Source: Zoogloea sp.
Lineage (GTDB): Bacteria > Pseudomonadota > Gammaproteobacteria > Burkholderiales > Rhodocyclaceae
NCBI RefSeq assembly: GCF_028689785.1
Contig: NZ_JAQVCN010000010.1
Coordinates: 28,993-92,992, forward strand
DNA: 64,000 bases
Reading direction: 5' to 3'
The notes below the pieces were generated by a model. It saw only the letters and a program-made list of their open reading frames with translations, ran no database searches and was not told where the DNA came from. How positions within the stretch are numbered: the stretch's first letter is position 1; the number at the start of each line of letters is the position of its first letter. Made by a program: the position numbers and the translations under genes. Shown here piece after piece: positions 35,602 through 43,753 of this stretch.

Positions 35602-36575
35602 TCACCTTTCTCACAGACCTCTTCGTCGCCACCCAGGGCTGGTTGTTTGACCGCCTGGTCCAACCCGTCCTGTTTGCGCTGGGCCTGGCCAGTTACGTGG
35701 AAATGGGATTCGAAGGCATCGAGTTCGTCCTCATCGGCATTCTCGAACTGGCAATCGCCTATTCGATCATGCGGCCACTGGAGGCTCTCTGGCCCGCCGA
35801 ACGTTGGAACGGCCGCAAAGCCGTGAGAGTGGATGTGCTGTACACCCTGCTCAACCGCCTGGGCATCATCCCCCTGGCCGTCTTTGCCCTGCTGGCCCCG
35901 GCTTTCATGGCCCTGGACGGCTGGCTGCGCTTCCACGACATGATCCCGCGGCAACTCGAAGACTGGCTGCCCGGCCTAGACACGCACCCGCTGCTCAGTT
36001 TTGTAATCTACCTGCTGATCCTGGACTTTGCCGAGTACTGGCGTCACCGCCTGTCCCACACCTTCCGCTGGTGGTGGGCATTACACGGCATCCATCATTC
36101 CCAGCGCCAGATGTCTTTCTGGACGGACTCCCGCAATCACCTGCTCGACGACCTGATTGCCGGTGTATGGTTTGCCGGGCTGTCCCTGCTGATCGGCGTA
36201 CCGCCCGGTCACTTCATCGGCCTGCTGGTCACCCTGCGTCTGGTAGAAAACCTGTCCCACACCAACACGCGACTGAGTTTCGGTCGCCTGGGCGATTACC
36301 TCATCGTCGGGCCCCGCTACCACCGCTGGCACCATGCCCTGGACTTGCCACCCGGAAAACGCTATCGCCACGGCTGCAACTTCGCGATCCTGTTTCCGTT
36401 CTGGGACGCGATCTTTGGCACCCTGCACCTTGAGCAGCAGCTTCCCCCCACCGGCATCCACGAAGACAGCGCCGAAGCACTCGCCGCACGGGATGACTTC
36501 TGGCTTCAGCAGAGGCTCGGGCTGGTACTGCTGTGGCGGGCACTCAACGCCCGCCGCCGATCAGGAGCGCTGTGA
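35598..36575 (+). CDS. Fatty-acid-hydroxylase/sterol-desaturase-family membrane enzyme
   Basis: This 325-aa integral membrane protein has the three His clusters that hold a di-iron centre: HRLSHTF, HGIHHSQ and HRWHHA, plus His in SHTNTRLSF. Family members hydroxylate or desaturate sterols, fatty acids, carotenoids or ether lipids. About five membrane helices precede the His boxes. The substrate is not identifiable. The ATG overlaps the deacetylase stop, so it is the third gene of the unit. Its last 15 nt overlap the convergent MoeB-like gene. Confidence 0.9.
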   Translation: MITFLTDLFVATQGWLFDRLVQPVLFALGLASYVEMGFEGIEFVLIGILELAIAYSIMRPLEALWPAERWNGRKAVRVDVLYTLLNRLGIIPLAVFALLAPAFMALDGWLRFHDMIPRQLEDWLPGLDTHPLLSFVIYLLILDFAEYWRHRLSHTFRWWWALHGIHHSQRQMSFWTDSRNHLLDDLIAGVWFAGLSLLIGVPPGHFIGLLVTLRLVENLSHTNTRLSFGRLGDYLIVGPRYHRWHHALDLPPGKRYRHGCNFAILFPFWDAIFGTLHLEQQLPPTGIHEDSAEALAARDDFWLQQRLGLVLLWRALNARRRSGAL

Positions 36576-37316
36576 TGCACATACCAGACAGCCCGGATCG
36601 CGCCCCAGGCGGATCGTTCGCCAGTCCATGGCCAGCGCATCGAGGAGGAGCAGCCGTCCGGTCAAGGTCTCGCCACAGCCGGCAAGGAGCTTGAGCGCCT
36701 CAGCCGCCTGAACGGCACCGACGATGCCGGTGATCGGTGCAAACACGCCCATCACGGCACAGCGCACCTCCTCCACGTCCTCCCCCTCCGGAAAAAGGCA
36801 GTGGTAGCAGGGGCTGCTCTCCTGACGCAGGTCGAAGACCGAGACCTGCCCATCGAACCGGACCGCCGCCCCGGAGACCAGGGGCTTGCCGGCCTCCACA
36901 CAGGCCCGGTTGATGGCGTGACGGGTGGCAAAATTGTCGGAGCAATCCAGCACCACATCAGCCAGGGCGACCTCACCTGCCAGTGCTTCGCCTTCCAGCC
37001 GGCAGGCCAGGGGCACGACATTCACCTCCGGATTGAGCCGCGCCAGGCTGTCTCGCCCCGATTCCACCTTCAAGCGCCCAACACCCTCCTGACTGTGCAG
37101 GATCTGCCGTTGCAGGTTGGTCAGGTCCACCGTGTCGCCATCCGCCAGCACCAGCGTGCCAACACCAGCCGCCGCCAGGTACATGGCCGCCGGAGATCCG
37201 AGACCACCGGCACCCACCACCAGCACCCGGGCAGCAACAATGGCGCCCTGCCCCTCAATGCCGATCTGGGGCAGAAGAATGTGTCTTGAATAGCGCAGCA
37301 GCTGGTCGTCGTTCAT
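36561..37316 (-). CDS. ThiF/MoeB/HesA-family adenylyltransferase
   Basis: This 251-aa enzyme adenylates the C-terminus of a small ubiquitin-like sulfur carrier (MoaD or ThiS). It has RYSRHILLPQIG at the start, the ATP-binding VLVVGAGGLGSPAAMYLAAAGVG, the DGDTVDLTNLQRQILH motif and zinc Cys pairs CYHC and CLVC. The ATG at 37316 gives the standard N-terminus; the track's longer form is unsupported. MoeB versus ThiF cannot be settled because no thi or moa gene is linked. It is downstream of the ctpA and unknown gene on the minus strand. Confidence 0.9.
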   Translation of the reverse strand: MNDDQLLRYSRHILLPQIGIEGQGAIVAARVLVVGAGGLGSPAAMYLAAAGVGTLVLADGDTVDLTNLQRQILHSQEGVGRLKVESGRDSLARLNPEVNVVPLACRLEGEALAGEVALADVVLDCSDNFATRHAINRACVEAGKPLVSGAAVRFDGQVSVFDLRQESSPCYHCLFPEGEDVEEVRCAVMGVFAPITGIVGAVQAAEALKLLAGCGETLTGRLLLLDALAMDWRTIRLGRDPGCLVCASQRS

Positions 37317-37377
37317 GGGATGGCAAAAAAAGAAATGGCGCCACATCGGCGCCCGGGAAGCACAAGAAAACAGGCCC

Positions 37378-37839
37378 CTACTTGAACTCGCGCAGATCCG
37401 GCGGCGTATCGTCGCGATCACCGTGGGGATGGGCGGCGTAGGCGTTGATGTAGACCTCGTGAGACTGCTTGATGAGCCGCTCAGGCGAACGCAGATTATG
37501 CACCTGCGTGTCCTCCACATAGTAAATCAGGGCCCGATGGAGGCGCACCAGCAGAGGCCGATCAAGCTGGAAGCCTGCATTGACCAAAGCCTCTTCCAGA
37601 AGCTCCAGGGTGTAATCGAGGACACTGTAGCGAACAACCAGGGCCAACTCATGCCGCCCCGGCTCCACCTGGACCCCCCTCAGCGCAGCCAGGGATCGGC
37701 GCGCCTGGTAGATCTGCCCCTCTGGATAGGCCTTGAAACAGATCTCCCGGGTTTTGGCGATTCCGGCTCCGGCGTGGTTGAGATGCGCCCCGTGCTTGCG
37801 TCCAGCCAGCTTGTAAGCAGTCTCGCGTCGCATCACCAC
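37378..37839 (-). CDS. Conserved-looking protein of unknown function
   Basis: I do not recognise this 153-aa cytoplasmic protein. It is basic at the start (RRETAYKLAGRKHGAH), has a helical middle (LEEALVNAGFQL, LLVRLHRALIYYVEDTQ) and ends in a polar tail (HPHGDRDDTPPDLREFK). No signal peptide or membrane helix is present. Codon use is like its neighbours. The start could be the GTG at 37839, the adjacent GTG or the ATG at 37833; the ATG is equally good. It lies 15-21 nt after ctpA and 61 nt before the MoeB-like gene, so it is probably in one operon with both. Confidence 0.7.
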   Translation of the reverse strand: MVMRRETAYKLAGRKHGAHLNHAGAGIAKTREICFKAYPEGQIYQARRSLAALRGVQVEPGRHELALVVRYSVLDYTLELLEEALVNAGFQLDRPLLVRLHRALIYYVEDTQVHNLRSPERLIKQSHEVYINAYAAHPHGDRDDTPPDLREFK

Positions 37840-37854
37840 CCCCCGCCGTCGTTG

Positions 37855-39270
37855 TTACTTTCCGCTATTCTGGAGGATCTGCAGACCCTTGAGCAAATTC
37901 ACAGCCTGGGCCAGCTGGTAGTCGTCCTTGCCGGCAATCTCAAAGGGCGGCTTGCTCTCATCCACTTCATCCTTGGGCTTGTCCTTATCCTTGGATTTCG
38001 GTCCGGCTTCCTTCTTCTGGACAGGCACGACTTCAAGCTTCGGCGGTTCCGGGTCACGGCCATTGCCGAGGTGGCGGTCGAGATCCGCCTCGCGCATGCG
38101 CTCCCGGGAGGCACCACTTGGCGTTTCTTCAACGATGATGTCGGGCACGATGCCCTTGGCCTGAATCGACCGGCCGCTGGGCGTGAAGTAGCGTGCCGTG
38201 GTGAGCTTGATCGCCGCGTTGCTGTTGAGGGGAAGGATGGTCTGCACCGAACCCTTGCCGAAACTCTGGGTACCCATCACCACCGCGCGCTTGTGATCCT
38301 GGAGGGCGCCGGCAACGATCTCGGAGGCCGATGCCGAGCCGCCATTTACCAGCACCACCATCGGCACGCTCTTGATGGACGGCGGCACATTGCGGATGAA
38401 GTCCTCCCGCGCGCCGCGCAGATAATCATCCGGAACCGCCAGGTATTTTCGCTTGGCATCTTCGGCACGCCCATCCGTGGATACCACCAAGGCCTTTGCC
38501 GGCAGGAATGCGGCCGAAACCCCTACCGCGCCATGCAGCAACCCCCCCGGATCATTGCGCAGATCAAGTACCAACCCCTTTAGCTCACCCTGTTTTACGA
38601 GCTTTTCGAGGTGCTGAACCAGAGATGCCGCCGTCTGCTCCTGGAACTGCACCACCCGAACATAACCGTAGCCGGGCTCGACCACCTTCGACTTGACGCT
38701 CTGGACCTTGATGACTTCCCGCACCAACGTCACCACGATCGGCTTGGCCTCGCCCTTGCGGGCGATGGTCAACACGATGGAGGTCTTGGGCTTGCCACGC
38801 ATCCGCTTGACCGCATCGTTGAGAGACATGCCCTTCACCGAGGTATCGTCGAGCTTGATGATCAGGTCACCCGCCTTGATACCTGCGCGGAAAGCCGGCG
38901 TATCCTCGATGGGCGAGATCACCTTGACGAAACCATCTTCCGAACCCACCTCGATGCCCAGGCCCCCGAACTCGCCCTGGGTACCCACCTGCAGTTCCTT
39001 GAAGGCTTCCGCATCCAGATAAGCGGAGTGGGGATCGAGGTTGGACAGCATGCCGCTAATGGCGTGGGTGATGAGCTTCTTGTCATCCACCGGTTCCACG
39101 TAGCCTTGCTTAATGGCGTTGAAGACATCCGCCAGGTTGCGCAACTCTTCCACCGGCAAGGGTGCCAGACCAGCGGCCTTGTCCGCGTTGGCCGAGAAAT
39201 TGAGGCTGATCAGAACCCCGGCACAAAGCCCGGTAAACACCAGGCCGGCTTGTTGCAGTCTGCTGCGCAT
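37855..39270 (-). CDS. ctpA: Carboxyl-terminal processing protease (S41)
   Basis: This about 471-aa periplasmic serine protease has an N-terminal signal/anchor (LVFTGLCAGVLISLNFSANA), a PDZ domain (about 95-175, GLGIEVGSEDGFVKVISPIEDTPAFRAGIKAGDLI) and the S41 catalytic core with nucleophile Ser in VNGGSASASE (about residue 313) and Lys in TQSFGKGSVQ. CtpA-type enzymes trim cell-wall hydrolases and other exported proteins. The C-terminal 85 residues are charged and Lys-rich. The start at 39270 gives the signal; the track's 39384 start adds 38 unsupported residues. It is divergent from the arsR gene. Confidence 0.95.
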   Translation of the reverse strand: MRSRLQQAGLVFTGLCAGVLISLNFSANADKAAGLAPLPVEELRNLADVFNAIKQGYVEPVDDKKLITHAISGMLSNLDPHSAYLDAEAFKELQVGTQGEFGGLGIEVGSEDGFVKVISPIEDTPAFRAGIKAGDLIIKLDDTSVKGMSLNDAVKRMRGKPKTSIVLTIARKGEAKPIVVTLVREVIKVQSVKSKVVEPGYGYVRVVQFQEQTAASLVQHLEKLVKQGELKGLVLDLRNDPGGLLHGAVGVSAAFLPAKALVVSTDGRAEDAKRKYLAVPDDYLRGAREDFIRNVPPSIKSVPMVVLVNGGSASASEIVAGALQDHKRAVVMGTQSFGKGSVQTILPLNSNAAIKLTTARYFTPSGRSIQAKGIVPDIIVEETPSGASRERMREADLDRHLGNGRDPEPPKLEVVPVQKKEAGPKSKDKDKPKDEVDESKPPFEIAGKDDYQLAQAVNLLKGLQILQNSGK

Positions 39271-39463
39271 AAAGTCTCCGTCTGGACGCAGGGCCCCAGG
39301 GCCCCGAACGCCATTACATGCCCGCAATGGAGCTATTCTGAGTAGGGAGAGGAGTATAAACCGGAAAGGTTCCCGACTCGGCACGCGCCGGGGGCTCTAC
39401 ACTAGCCTCGTGAAAAAGTGGTATTTTATTGGGTCGCTCAGCCCTTAACCGCCCGTCGCTTTC

Positions 39464-39781
39464 GTGAAAACAGACTTCGTTGATCTCATCGCCAAACAGG
39501 AACACATCGAGACTGCTGCTCGAGCCCTCAAGGCGATTTCTCATCCCCTGCGCCTCAAGATCCTGTGCGTGGTCGGAAGCGAGGAAGTCTGTGTGCAGGA
39601 TATCGTGGAAGCCGTAGGCACCTCGCAAAGCAATATTTCCCAGCACCTCGCCATTCTGCGGGACAAGGGCGTGTTGCTCACCCGCAAGGACGCCAACCGG
39701 GTTTATTACCGTGTCGGCGACACCCGCACACTCCAGCTTATCGTCATGATGCGCGAAGTCTTCTGCAACGACGACGCCTGA
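39464..39781 (+). CDS. ArsR-family repressor of the HlyU/SqrR persulfide-sensor type
   Basis: This 105-aa winged-helix regulator has the ArsR core KAISHPLRLKILC and the recognition helix TSQSNISQHLAILRDKGVL followed by the beta-wing RKDANRVYYRV. Cysteines lie at 35 (LKILC), 43 and 101 (EVFC). The 35/101 pair is 66 residues apart, the same spacing and surroundings as the dithiol in HlyU, BigR and SqrR, which sense persulfides and reactive oxygen. It lacks the ELCVCDL metal site of arsenic-sensing ArsR. It starts with GTG and is followed 27 nt later by a rhodanese gene, consistent with sulfane-sulfur sensing; this is inference. Confidence 0.85.
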   Translation: MKTDFVDLIAKQEHIETAARALKAISHPLRLKILCVVGSEEVCVQDIVEAVGTSQSNISQHLAILRDKGVLLTRKDANRVYYRVGDTRTLQLIVMMREVFCNDDA

Positions 39782-39808
39782 CCCCTTTTTCGACCCGGAG
39801 TTCGTTTA

Positions 39809-40216
39809 GTGGAATTCATCCAGCAAAACTGGTACTGGGCAGCCCTTGCCGCCGTCAGCGGCTCCCTGCTCATCGTCACCTCCCTGAAAGGCGGCCGCGG
39901 TATTTCCCCCGCCCAGGCAACCACGCTCATCAATCGCGAAGACGCCATCGTGGTAGATGTCCGCGAGTCCGCCGAGTACAGCGCCGGCCACCTGCTCAAC
40001 GCACGCCACATCCCCCTGGGCGAGCTTGAGAAGCGCCTCGGCGAACTCGACAAGTTCAAGGACAAGCCGGTCATCCTCAACTGCCAGAGCGGCAGCCGAT
40101 CGGCTTCGGCCTGTGGCGTCCTGCGCAAGGCCGGCTTCAACAACGTGCACAACCTCGAAGGCGGCATCGCGGCCTGGGAGCAGGCCGGCATGCCCATAAG
40201 CCGCAGGAAAAAATGA
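39809..40216 (+). CDS. yibN: Membrane-anchored rhodanese (YibN-like)
   Basis: This 135-aa protein has an N-terminal membrane helix (WYWAALAAVSGSLLIVTSL) and a single rhodanese domain with active Cys92 in LNCQSGSRSASA, plus VVDVRESAEYSAGHLLNARHIPLGEL. It can carry sulfur as a persulfide. Gene order yibN-grxC-secB-gpsA matches E. coli. The start is GTG with CGGAG about 9 nt upstream, and the stop overlaps grxC (ATGA). The preceding HlyU-type regulator gives the domain a likely link to sulfur signalling. Confidence 0.92.
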   Translation: MEFIQQNWYWAALAAVSGSLLIVTSLKGGRGISPAQATTLINREDAIVVDVRESAEYSAGHLLNARHIPLGELEKRLGELDKFKDKPVILNCQSGSRSASACGVLRKAGFNNVHNLEGGIAAWEQAGMPISRRKK

Positions 40217-40488
40217 CCATGCAACCCAAAGTGCTCATGTATACGACCGCTGTATGCCCCTACTGCGTCCGGGCCGAAGGCCTGCTGCGGCGCAAGGGTG
40301 TAGCGGAAATCGACAAGGTGCGCATCGACATCGACGCGGCCCGCCGTGACGAAATGATGGAGCGCACCGGTCGCCGCACCGTGCCGCAAATCTATATCGG
40401 CGACTTTCACGTGGGGGGGTGTGACGACCTGTTCGCCCTTGACCACGAAGGCAAGCTCGATCTGCTGCTGAATGGCGAAGCCGCCTGA
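40213..40488 (+). CDS. grxC: Glutaredoxin 3
   Basis: This 91-aa protein has the dithiol site TTAVCPYCVRAEGLL (C15, C18), the cis-Pro region RRTVPQIYIGDFHVGGCDDL and the glutathione-binding GGCDDLFALD. It reduces protein disulfides with glutathione. The ATG overlaps the yibN stop by 4 nt, and secB follows 37 nt later in the conserved order. Length is normal for GrxC. Confidence 0.96.
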   Translation: MTMQPKVLMYTTAVCPYCVRAEGLLRRKGVAEIDKVRIDIDAARRDEMMERTGRRTVPQIYIGDFHVGGCDDLFALDHEGKLDLLLNGEAA

Positions 40489-40525
40489 GAAGCTGCCCAA
40501 TCCTTTTATCCACGGAAAAACCATC

Positions 40526-40993
40526 ATGTCCGAAACCGCAGAACAGCCCGTTTTCTCCATCGAAAAGCTTTACGTCAAGGATCTGTCTCTGGAAGTGCCG
40601 AACGCACCCCAGATCTACCTAGAGCGCGAAGCCCCCCAAATCGGTGTTCAGTTGCGCACCGAAGGCAACGCCGTTGATGAAGGCGTCTTCGAAGTGAAAC
40701 TGACCGTCACCGTGACGGCCAAGCTCGGTGAAGACAAGACTGTGTTCCTGGTTGAAGTTGCCCAGGCCGGCATCTTCCAGATCCGTAACGTGCCCCAGGA
40801 AGATCTGGAACCGATCATGATGATCGGTTGCGCGAACATCCTCTTCCCCTACGCCCGCGAAGCCGTTTCCGACGCCGTGGCCCGTGCTGGCTTCCAGCCG
40901 GTGATCCTGGCCCCCGTCAACTTCGAAGCGCTGTTCCAGCAGAACCGCCAACAGGCCTCCCAACAGCCCGCGGCCGATACGCCGATCCAATAA
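40526..40993 (+). CDS. secB: Protein-export chaperone SecB
   Basis: This 155-aa tetrameric chaperone holds preproteins unfolded and delivers them to SecA. The family pattern is intact: FSIEKLYVKDLSLEVPNAP, KLTVTVTAKLGEDKTVFLVEVAQAGIF and the SecA-binding C-terminal region LFPYAREAVSDAVARAGFQPVILAPVNFEALF. It is translationally coupled: the TAA stop shares its last A with the ATG of the SH3 protein gene. The ATG at 40526 is used; the track's longer ORF starts in grxC. Confidence 0.97.
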   Translation: MSETAEQPVFSIEKLYVKDLSLEVPNAPQIYLEREAPQIGVQLRTEGNAVDEGVFEVKLTVTVTAKLGEDKTVFLVEVAQAGIFQIRNVPQEDLEPIMMIGCANILFPYAREAVSDAVARAGFQPVILAPVNFEALFQQNRQQASQQPAADTPIQ

Positions 40994-41448
40994 TGACGCA
41001 GCGCCGCCGCCCCATCCTCGCGGCGCTGCTCGGCCTGCCGCTGGCTTTCGCAGCGGCAGGTGCAGCTGCCTCGGACTACCGTTCCCTCACCGAGCCGGCC
41101 ATTCTCTACGACGCCCCGTCGAAGCAAGGCAAACCCCTTTTCGTGATCCAGCGCTACACCCCCGTGGAAACGGTGGTGAACATCGATCGCTGGGTCAAGG
41201 TCCGCGAGCCAGCCGGCAGCCTGCTGTGGCTGGAACGCCGCCAGCTGTCCGACAAGCGCACGGTCATCATCACCGCGGCACGCGCCGACGTCCGTCAGAA
41301 GCCCGAAGCCAGCGCGCCCCTTGCCTTCGAGGCAATCAAGGACGTGGTTCTCGAACTATCGGACAAGCCCGCCGACGGCTGGGTCAAGGTCAAGCACCGG
41401 GACGGCACCAGCGGTTTCATCCGCGTCAATCAGGTCTGGGGACTCTAA
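40993..41448 (+). CDS. Exported SH3-domain protein
   Basis: This 151-aa protein has a signal peptide ([22 protein letters not shown]) and two SH3-like repeats. The first begins [26 protein letters not shown] and the second [25 protein letters not shown], ending [15 protein letters not shown]. Bacterial SH3 domains usually bind cell-wall peptides or proteins. It sits between secB and gpsA, which are adjacent in E. coli, and is coupled to secB by TAATG. The ligand is unknown. Confidence 0.88.
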   Translation: MTQRRRPILAALLGLPLAFAAAGAAASDYRSLTEPAILYDAPSKQGKPLFVIQRYTPVETVVNIDRWVKVREPAGSLLWLERRQLSDKRTVIITAARADVRQKPEASAPLAFEAIKDVVLELSDKPADGWVKVKHRDGTSGFIRVNQVWGL

Positions 41449-41452
41449 GCAC

Positions 41453-42433
41453 ATGCGTATCGCGGTCTTTGGTGCCGGAGCCTGGGGCACGGCCCTGGCC
41501 ATTGCCTTCAGCCGTGGTCACGACGTCATCCTGTGGAGCCGAGAGTCTTCCGAGATTGCCGCCCTGCGCCAGGATGGCGAAAATCGCCGCTACCTGCCTG
41601 GCATTCCACTGCCCGCCACCCTGAGCTTCAGCGACGACCTGCAGCAGGCCGCCCAGGCCGACCTGCACCTCGTCGTCACCCCCCTGGCAGGCCTGCGCAG
41701 CACCGCCCGCGCCCTCCGCGCTGCCGCACCGGCAACGCCCCTGCTATGGGCCTGCAAGGGCCTGGAGGCCGGCACCGCCAAGCTGCCCCACCAGATCATT
41801 GAAGAAGAGCTCGGCGCCGAGGCCCCGTGTGGCGTGCTCACAGGGCCGAGCTTTGCTGCAGAAGTCGCCCAGGGCCTGCCTGCAGCCGTCACCATCGCCG
41901 CCCGCGACATCGCATTTGCGCGTCACTGGGTCCAGGCCCTGCACAACAACCGGCTGCGCCTCTACGCCAACGACGACCTCATCGGCGCCGAAGTAGGCGG
42001 CGCGGTCAAGAACGTCATGGCCATCGCGGCCGGTGTCGCCGACGGCATGGGCTTCGGGCTCAACGCCCGGGCCGCCCTGATCACCCGGGGGCTGGCCGAG
42101 ATCACACGCTTGGGCATGGCCCTGGGCGGTCGACGCGACACCTTCATGGGCCTGGCCGGGCTGGGCGACCTGGTGCTGACCTGTACCGGCGACCTCTCCC
42201 GCAACCGGCGCGTCGGCCTGCTGCTGGCCGAAGGCAAAACGCTCCCCGACATCCTCCAGACACTCGGCCACGTAGCCGAAGGCGTCAGCACCACCCGGGA
42301 AGTGGCTGCCCTGTCCGCCCATCTGGGTGTGGACATGCCCATCACGCAGGCGGTCGATGGTGTTCTGGCTGGCAAGCTATCAGCACGAGATGCCGTGGAA
42401 CAACTCCTCGCCCGCGACCCCAAGCAGGAATGA
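41453..42433 (+). CDS. gpsA: Glycerol-3-phosphate dehydrogenase [NAD(P)+]
   Basis: This 326-aa enzyme makes sn-glycerol 3-phosphate from dihydroxyacetone phosphate for phospholipid synthesis. The NAD loop is [20 protein letters not shown], the catalytic Lys lies in [16 protein letters not shown], and [26 protein letters not shown] is intact. The ATG at 41453 follows the SH3 gene by 4 nt; the track's longer ORF is spurious. It ends the yibN-gpsA run and converges on trmL. Confidence 0.97.
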   Translation: MRIAVFGAGAWGTALAIAFSRGHDVILWSRESSEIAALRQDGENRRYLPGIPLPATLSFSDDLQQAAQADLHLVVTPLAGLRSTARALRAAAPATPLLWACKGLEAGTAKLPHQIIEEELGAEAPCGVLTGPSFAAEVAQGLPAAVTIAARDIAFARHWVQALHNNRLRLYANDDLIGAEVGGAVKNVMAIAAGVADGMGFGLNARAALITRGLAEITRLGMALGGRRDTFMGLAGLGDLVLTCTGDLSRNRRVGLLLAEGKTLPDILQTLGHVAEGVSTTREVAALSAHLGVDMPITQAVDGVLAGKLSARDAVEQLLARDPKQE

Positions 42434-42472
42434 TCGAGCGGGCCACACGGCCGCAGATCTGCTCAGGCGTTC

Positions 42473-42937
42473 TCAGGCCCCGCCTGCAAAACCACTCTGG
42501 CGCCACGCCTCATAAACCACCACCGCCGCGGCGTTCGACAGATTGAGGCTGCGATTGTCAGGCCGCATCGGAATGCGCAGGCGCTGTTCCCCGGCGAACT
42601 CGGCGTGCAGCTCCGGCGGTAAACCGCGGGACTCTGAACCAAAGACGAATACATCGCCCGGCACGAAGGCCACCTCGGCATAGCAGCGCCCTCCGTGGGA
42701 GGTCAGCGCAAAGATCCGCTGCCCCACAAAGCCGGCCCGGCAGCTGGCCCAGTCCTCATGCACGGTAACCACCGCCATGTCCCGGTAATCGAGGCCGGCG
42801 CGGACCAACTGCTTTTCTTCCAGCGTAAAGCCGAGGGGTTTGACAAGGTGCAGCCGCGCGCCCGAATTGGCACACATGCGCATGATGTTGCCGGTATTCG
42901 GGGGAATTTCCGGCTGATGGAGGACGACATGGAACAT
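42473..42937 (-). CDS. trmL: tRNA (cytidine/uridine-34-2'-O)-methyltransferase
   Basis: This 154-aa SPOUT methyltransferase modifies the wobble ribose of leucine tRNAs. It begins with FHVVLHQPEIPPNTGNIMRMCANSGARLHLVKPLGF, and the trefoil-knot SAM site is in VFGSESRGLP and RIPMRPDNRSLNLSNAAAVVVYEAWRQ. Length is standard. It is 33 nt downstream of comF on the same strand. Confidence 0.96.
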   Translation of the reverse strand: MFHVVLHQPEIPPNTGNIMRMCANSGARLHLVKPLGFTLEEKQLVRAGLDYRDMAVVTVHEDWASCRAGFVGQRIFALTSHGGRCYAEVAFVPGDVFVFGSESRGLPPELHAEFAGEQRLRIPMRPDNRSLNLSNAAAVVVYEAWRQSGFAGGA

Positions 42938-42970
42938 GGGCGCGGATTGTGCCCGCCCCGCCCATCGGGA

Positions 42971-43681
42971 TCAACCCGGCCTTGGCGTACGTGCCAACAC
43001 ACGGTTCTCCACACTCACAGCCCCTGCCCCCTTCAGACTACGTGCCAGTTCGGCAAGGGTCGCACCCGTGGTCATCACGTCATCGACCACCACCACCCGC
43101 AGCCCCTCAACTCCTGCCGTCACCCGAAAGGCCCCACGCACATTGGCGGCCCGGGCTTTCCACGGCAACCCAGCCTGCGGCGCGGTATCCACATCACGCA
43201 CCACGCCATCCAGGACTACGGGCAAGCCCCAGCGCCGCGCCAAAGGCCGCGCCAGCTCAGCCGCCTGATTGAAGCCCCTGGTGCGCAGCCGCGCAGCATG
43301 CAATGGCATCGGAATAACCAGATCCGCCTCGGGCATCGGCTGGGCCGCCAGCAACTCGACAAACAGCCGACTCACCGACAAGCGATGCCCATATTTCAGG
43401 GCCTGGACAAGACGATCGAGGGGAAACCCATAATCAAGCACCGCGAACGTGCGATCAAAAAAAGGGGGATGGCTGAGGCAGGCCCCGCACACGCCCCCCG
43501 CCGGATGAGAGATCCCGCAGCTCGGACAACGTGCCAGCCCGCGCCCAGGCAGGGTCTGCAGGCAGTCCGCGCACAGCACGGCACTGCCGCACCCCGCGCC
43601 GCACGCAAAGCACTGCTGGGGGAAAAAGGCCTCCAGTACCGAGCCCACCCAAGGGCGCAATCCAAGCGCTTGATTTGACAA
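42971..43681 (-). CDS. comF: ComF-family protein
   Basis: This 236-aa protein has an N-terminal Cys-rich zinc region (QQCFACGAGCGSAVLCADCLQTLP and CPSCG), a middle LVIPMPLHAARLRTRGFNQAAELARPLA segment and the PRPP-loop VVVVDDVMTTGATLAELARSL near the C-terminus. ComF homologues take part in DNA uptake or utilisation. The start is TTG (43679-43681 on the plus strand reads CAA), preceded by AAGGGG at 7 nt. It is divergent from bioB, which is a common arrangement. Confidence 0.9.
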   Translation of the reverse strand: MSNQALGLRPWVGSVLEAFFPQQCFACGAGCGSAVLCADCLQTLPGRGLARCPSCGISHPAGGVCGACLSHPPFFDRTFAVLDYGFPLDRLVQALKYGHRLSVSRLFVELLAAQPMPEADLVIPMPLHAARLRTRGFNQAAELARPLARRWGLPVVLDGVVRDVDTAPQAGLPWKARAANVRGAFRVTAGVEGLRVVVVDDVMTTGATLAELARSLKGAGAVSVENRVLARTPRPG

Positions 43682-43714
43682 GTCCAGACCCCTTCAGGGA
43701 AACTTGAGAGCTTC

Positions 43715-43729
43715 GTAATTCAAAATTAC
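43715..43729. promoter_or_regulatory. Inverted repeat GTAATT-CAA-AATTAC in the comF/bioB gap
   Basis: A 6-bp inverted repeat lies in the 72-bp divergent gap, 24 nt before bioB and 33 nt before comF. It could be an operator for biotin control or a promoter-overlapping site, but it does not match the classical E. coli BirA operator. A TATAAA hexamer follows at 43734. Confidence 0.35.
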
Positions 43730-43753
43730 AGCCTATAAAAAGGGTGCATCACC

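Noticed and set aside
39420-39463. AT-rich stretch before arsR as an autoregulatory operator
   Set aside because: TGGTATTTTATTGGG is AT-rich but I could not find a symmetric repeat of convincing length.
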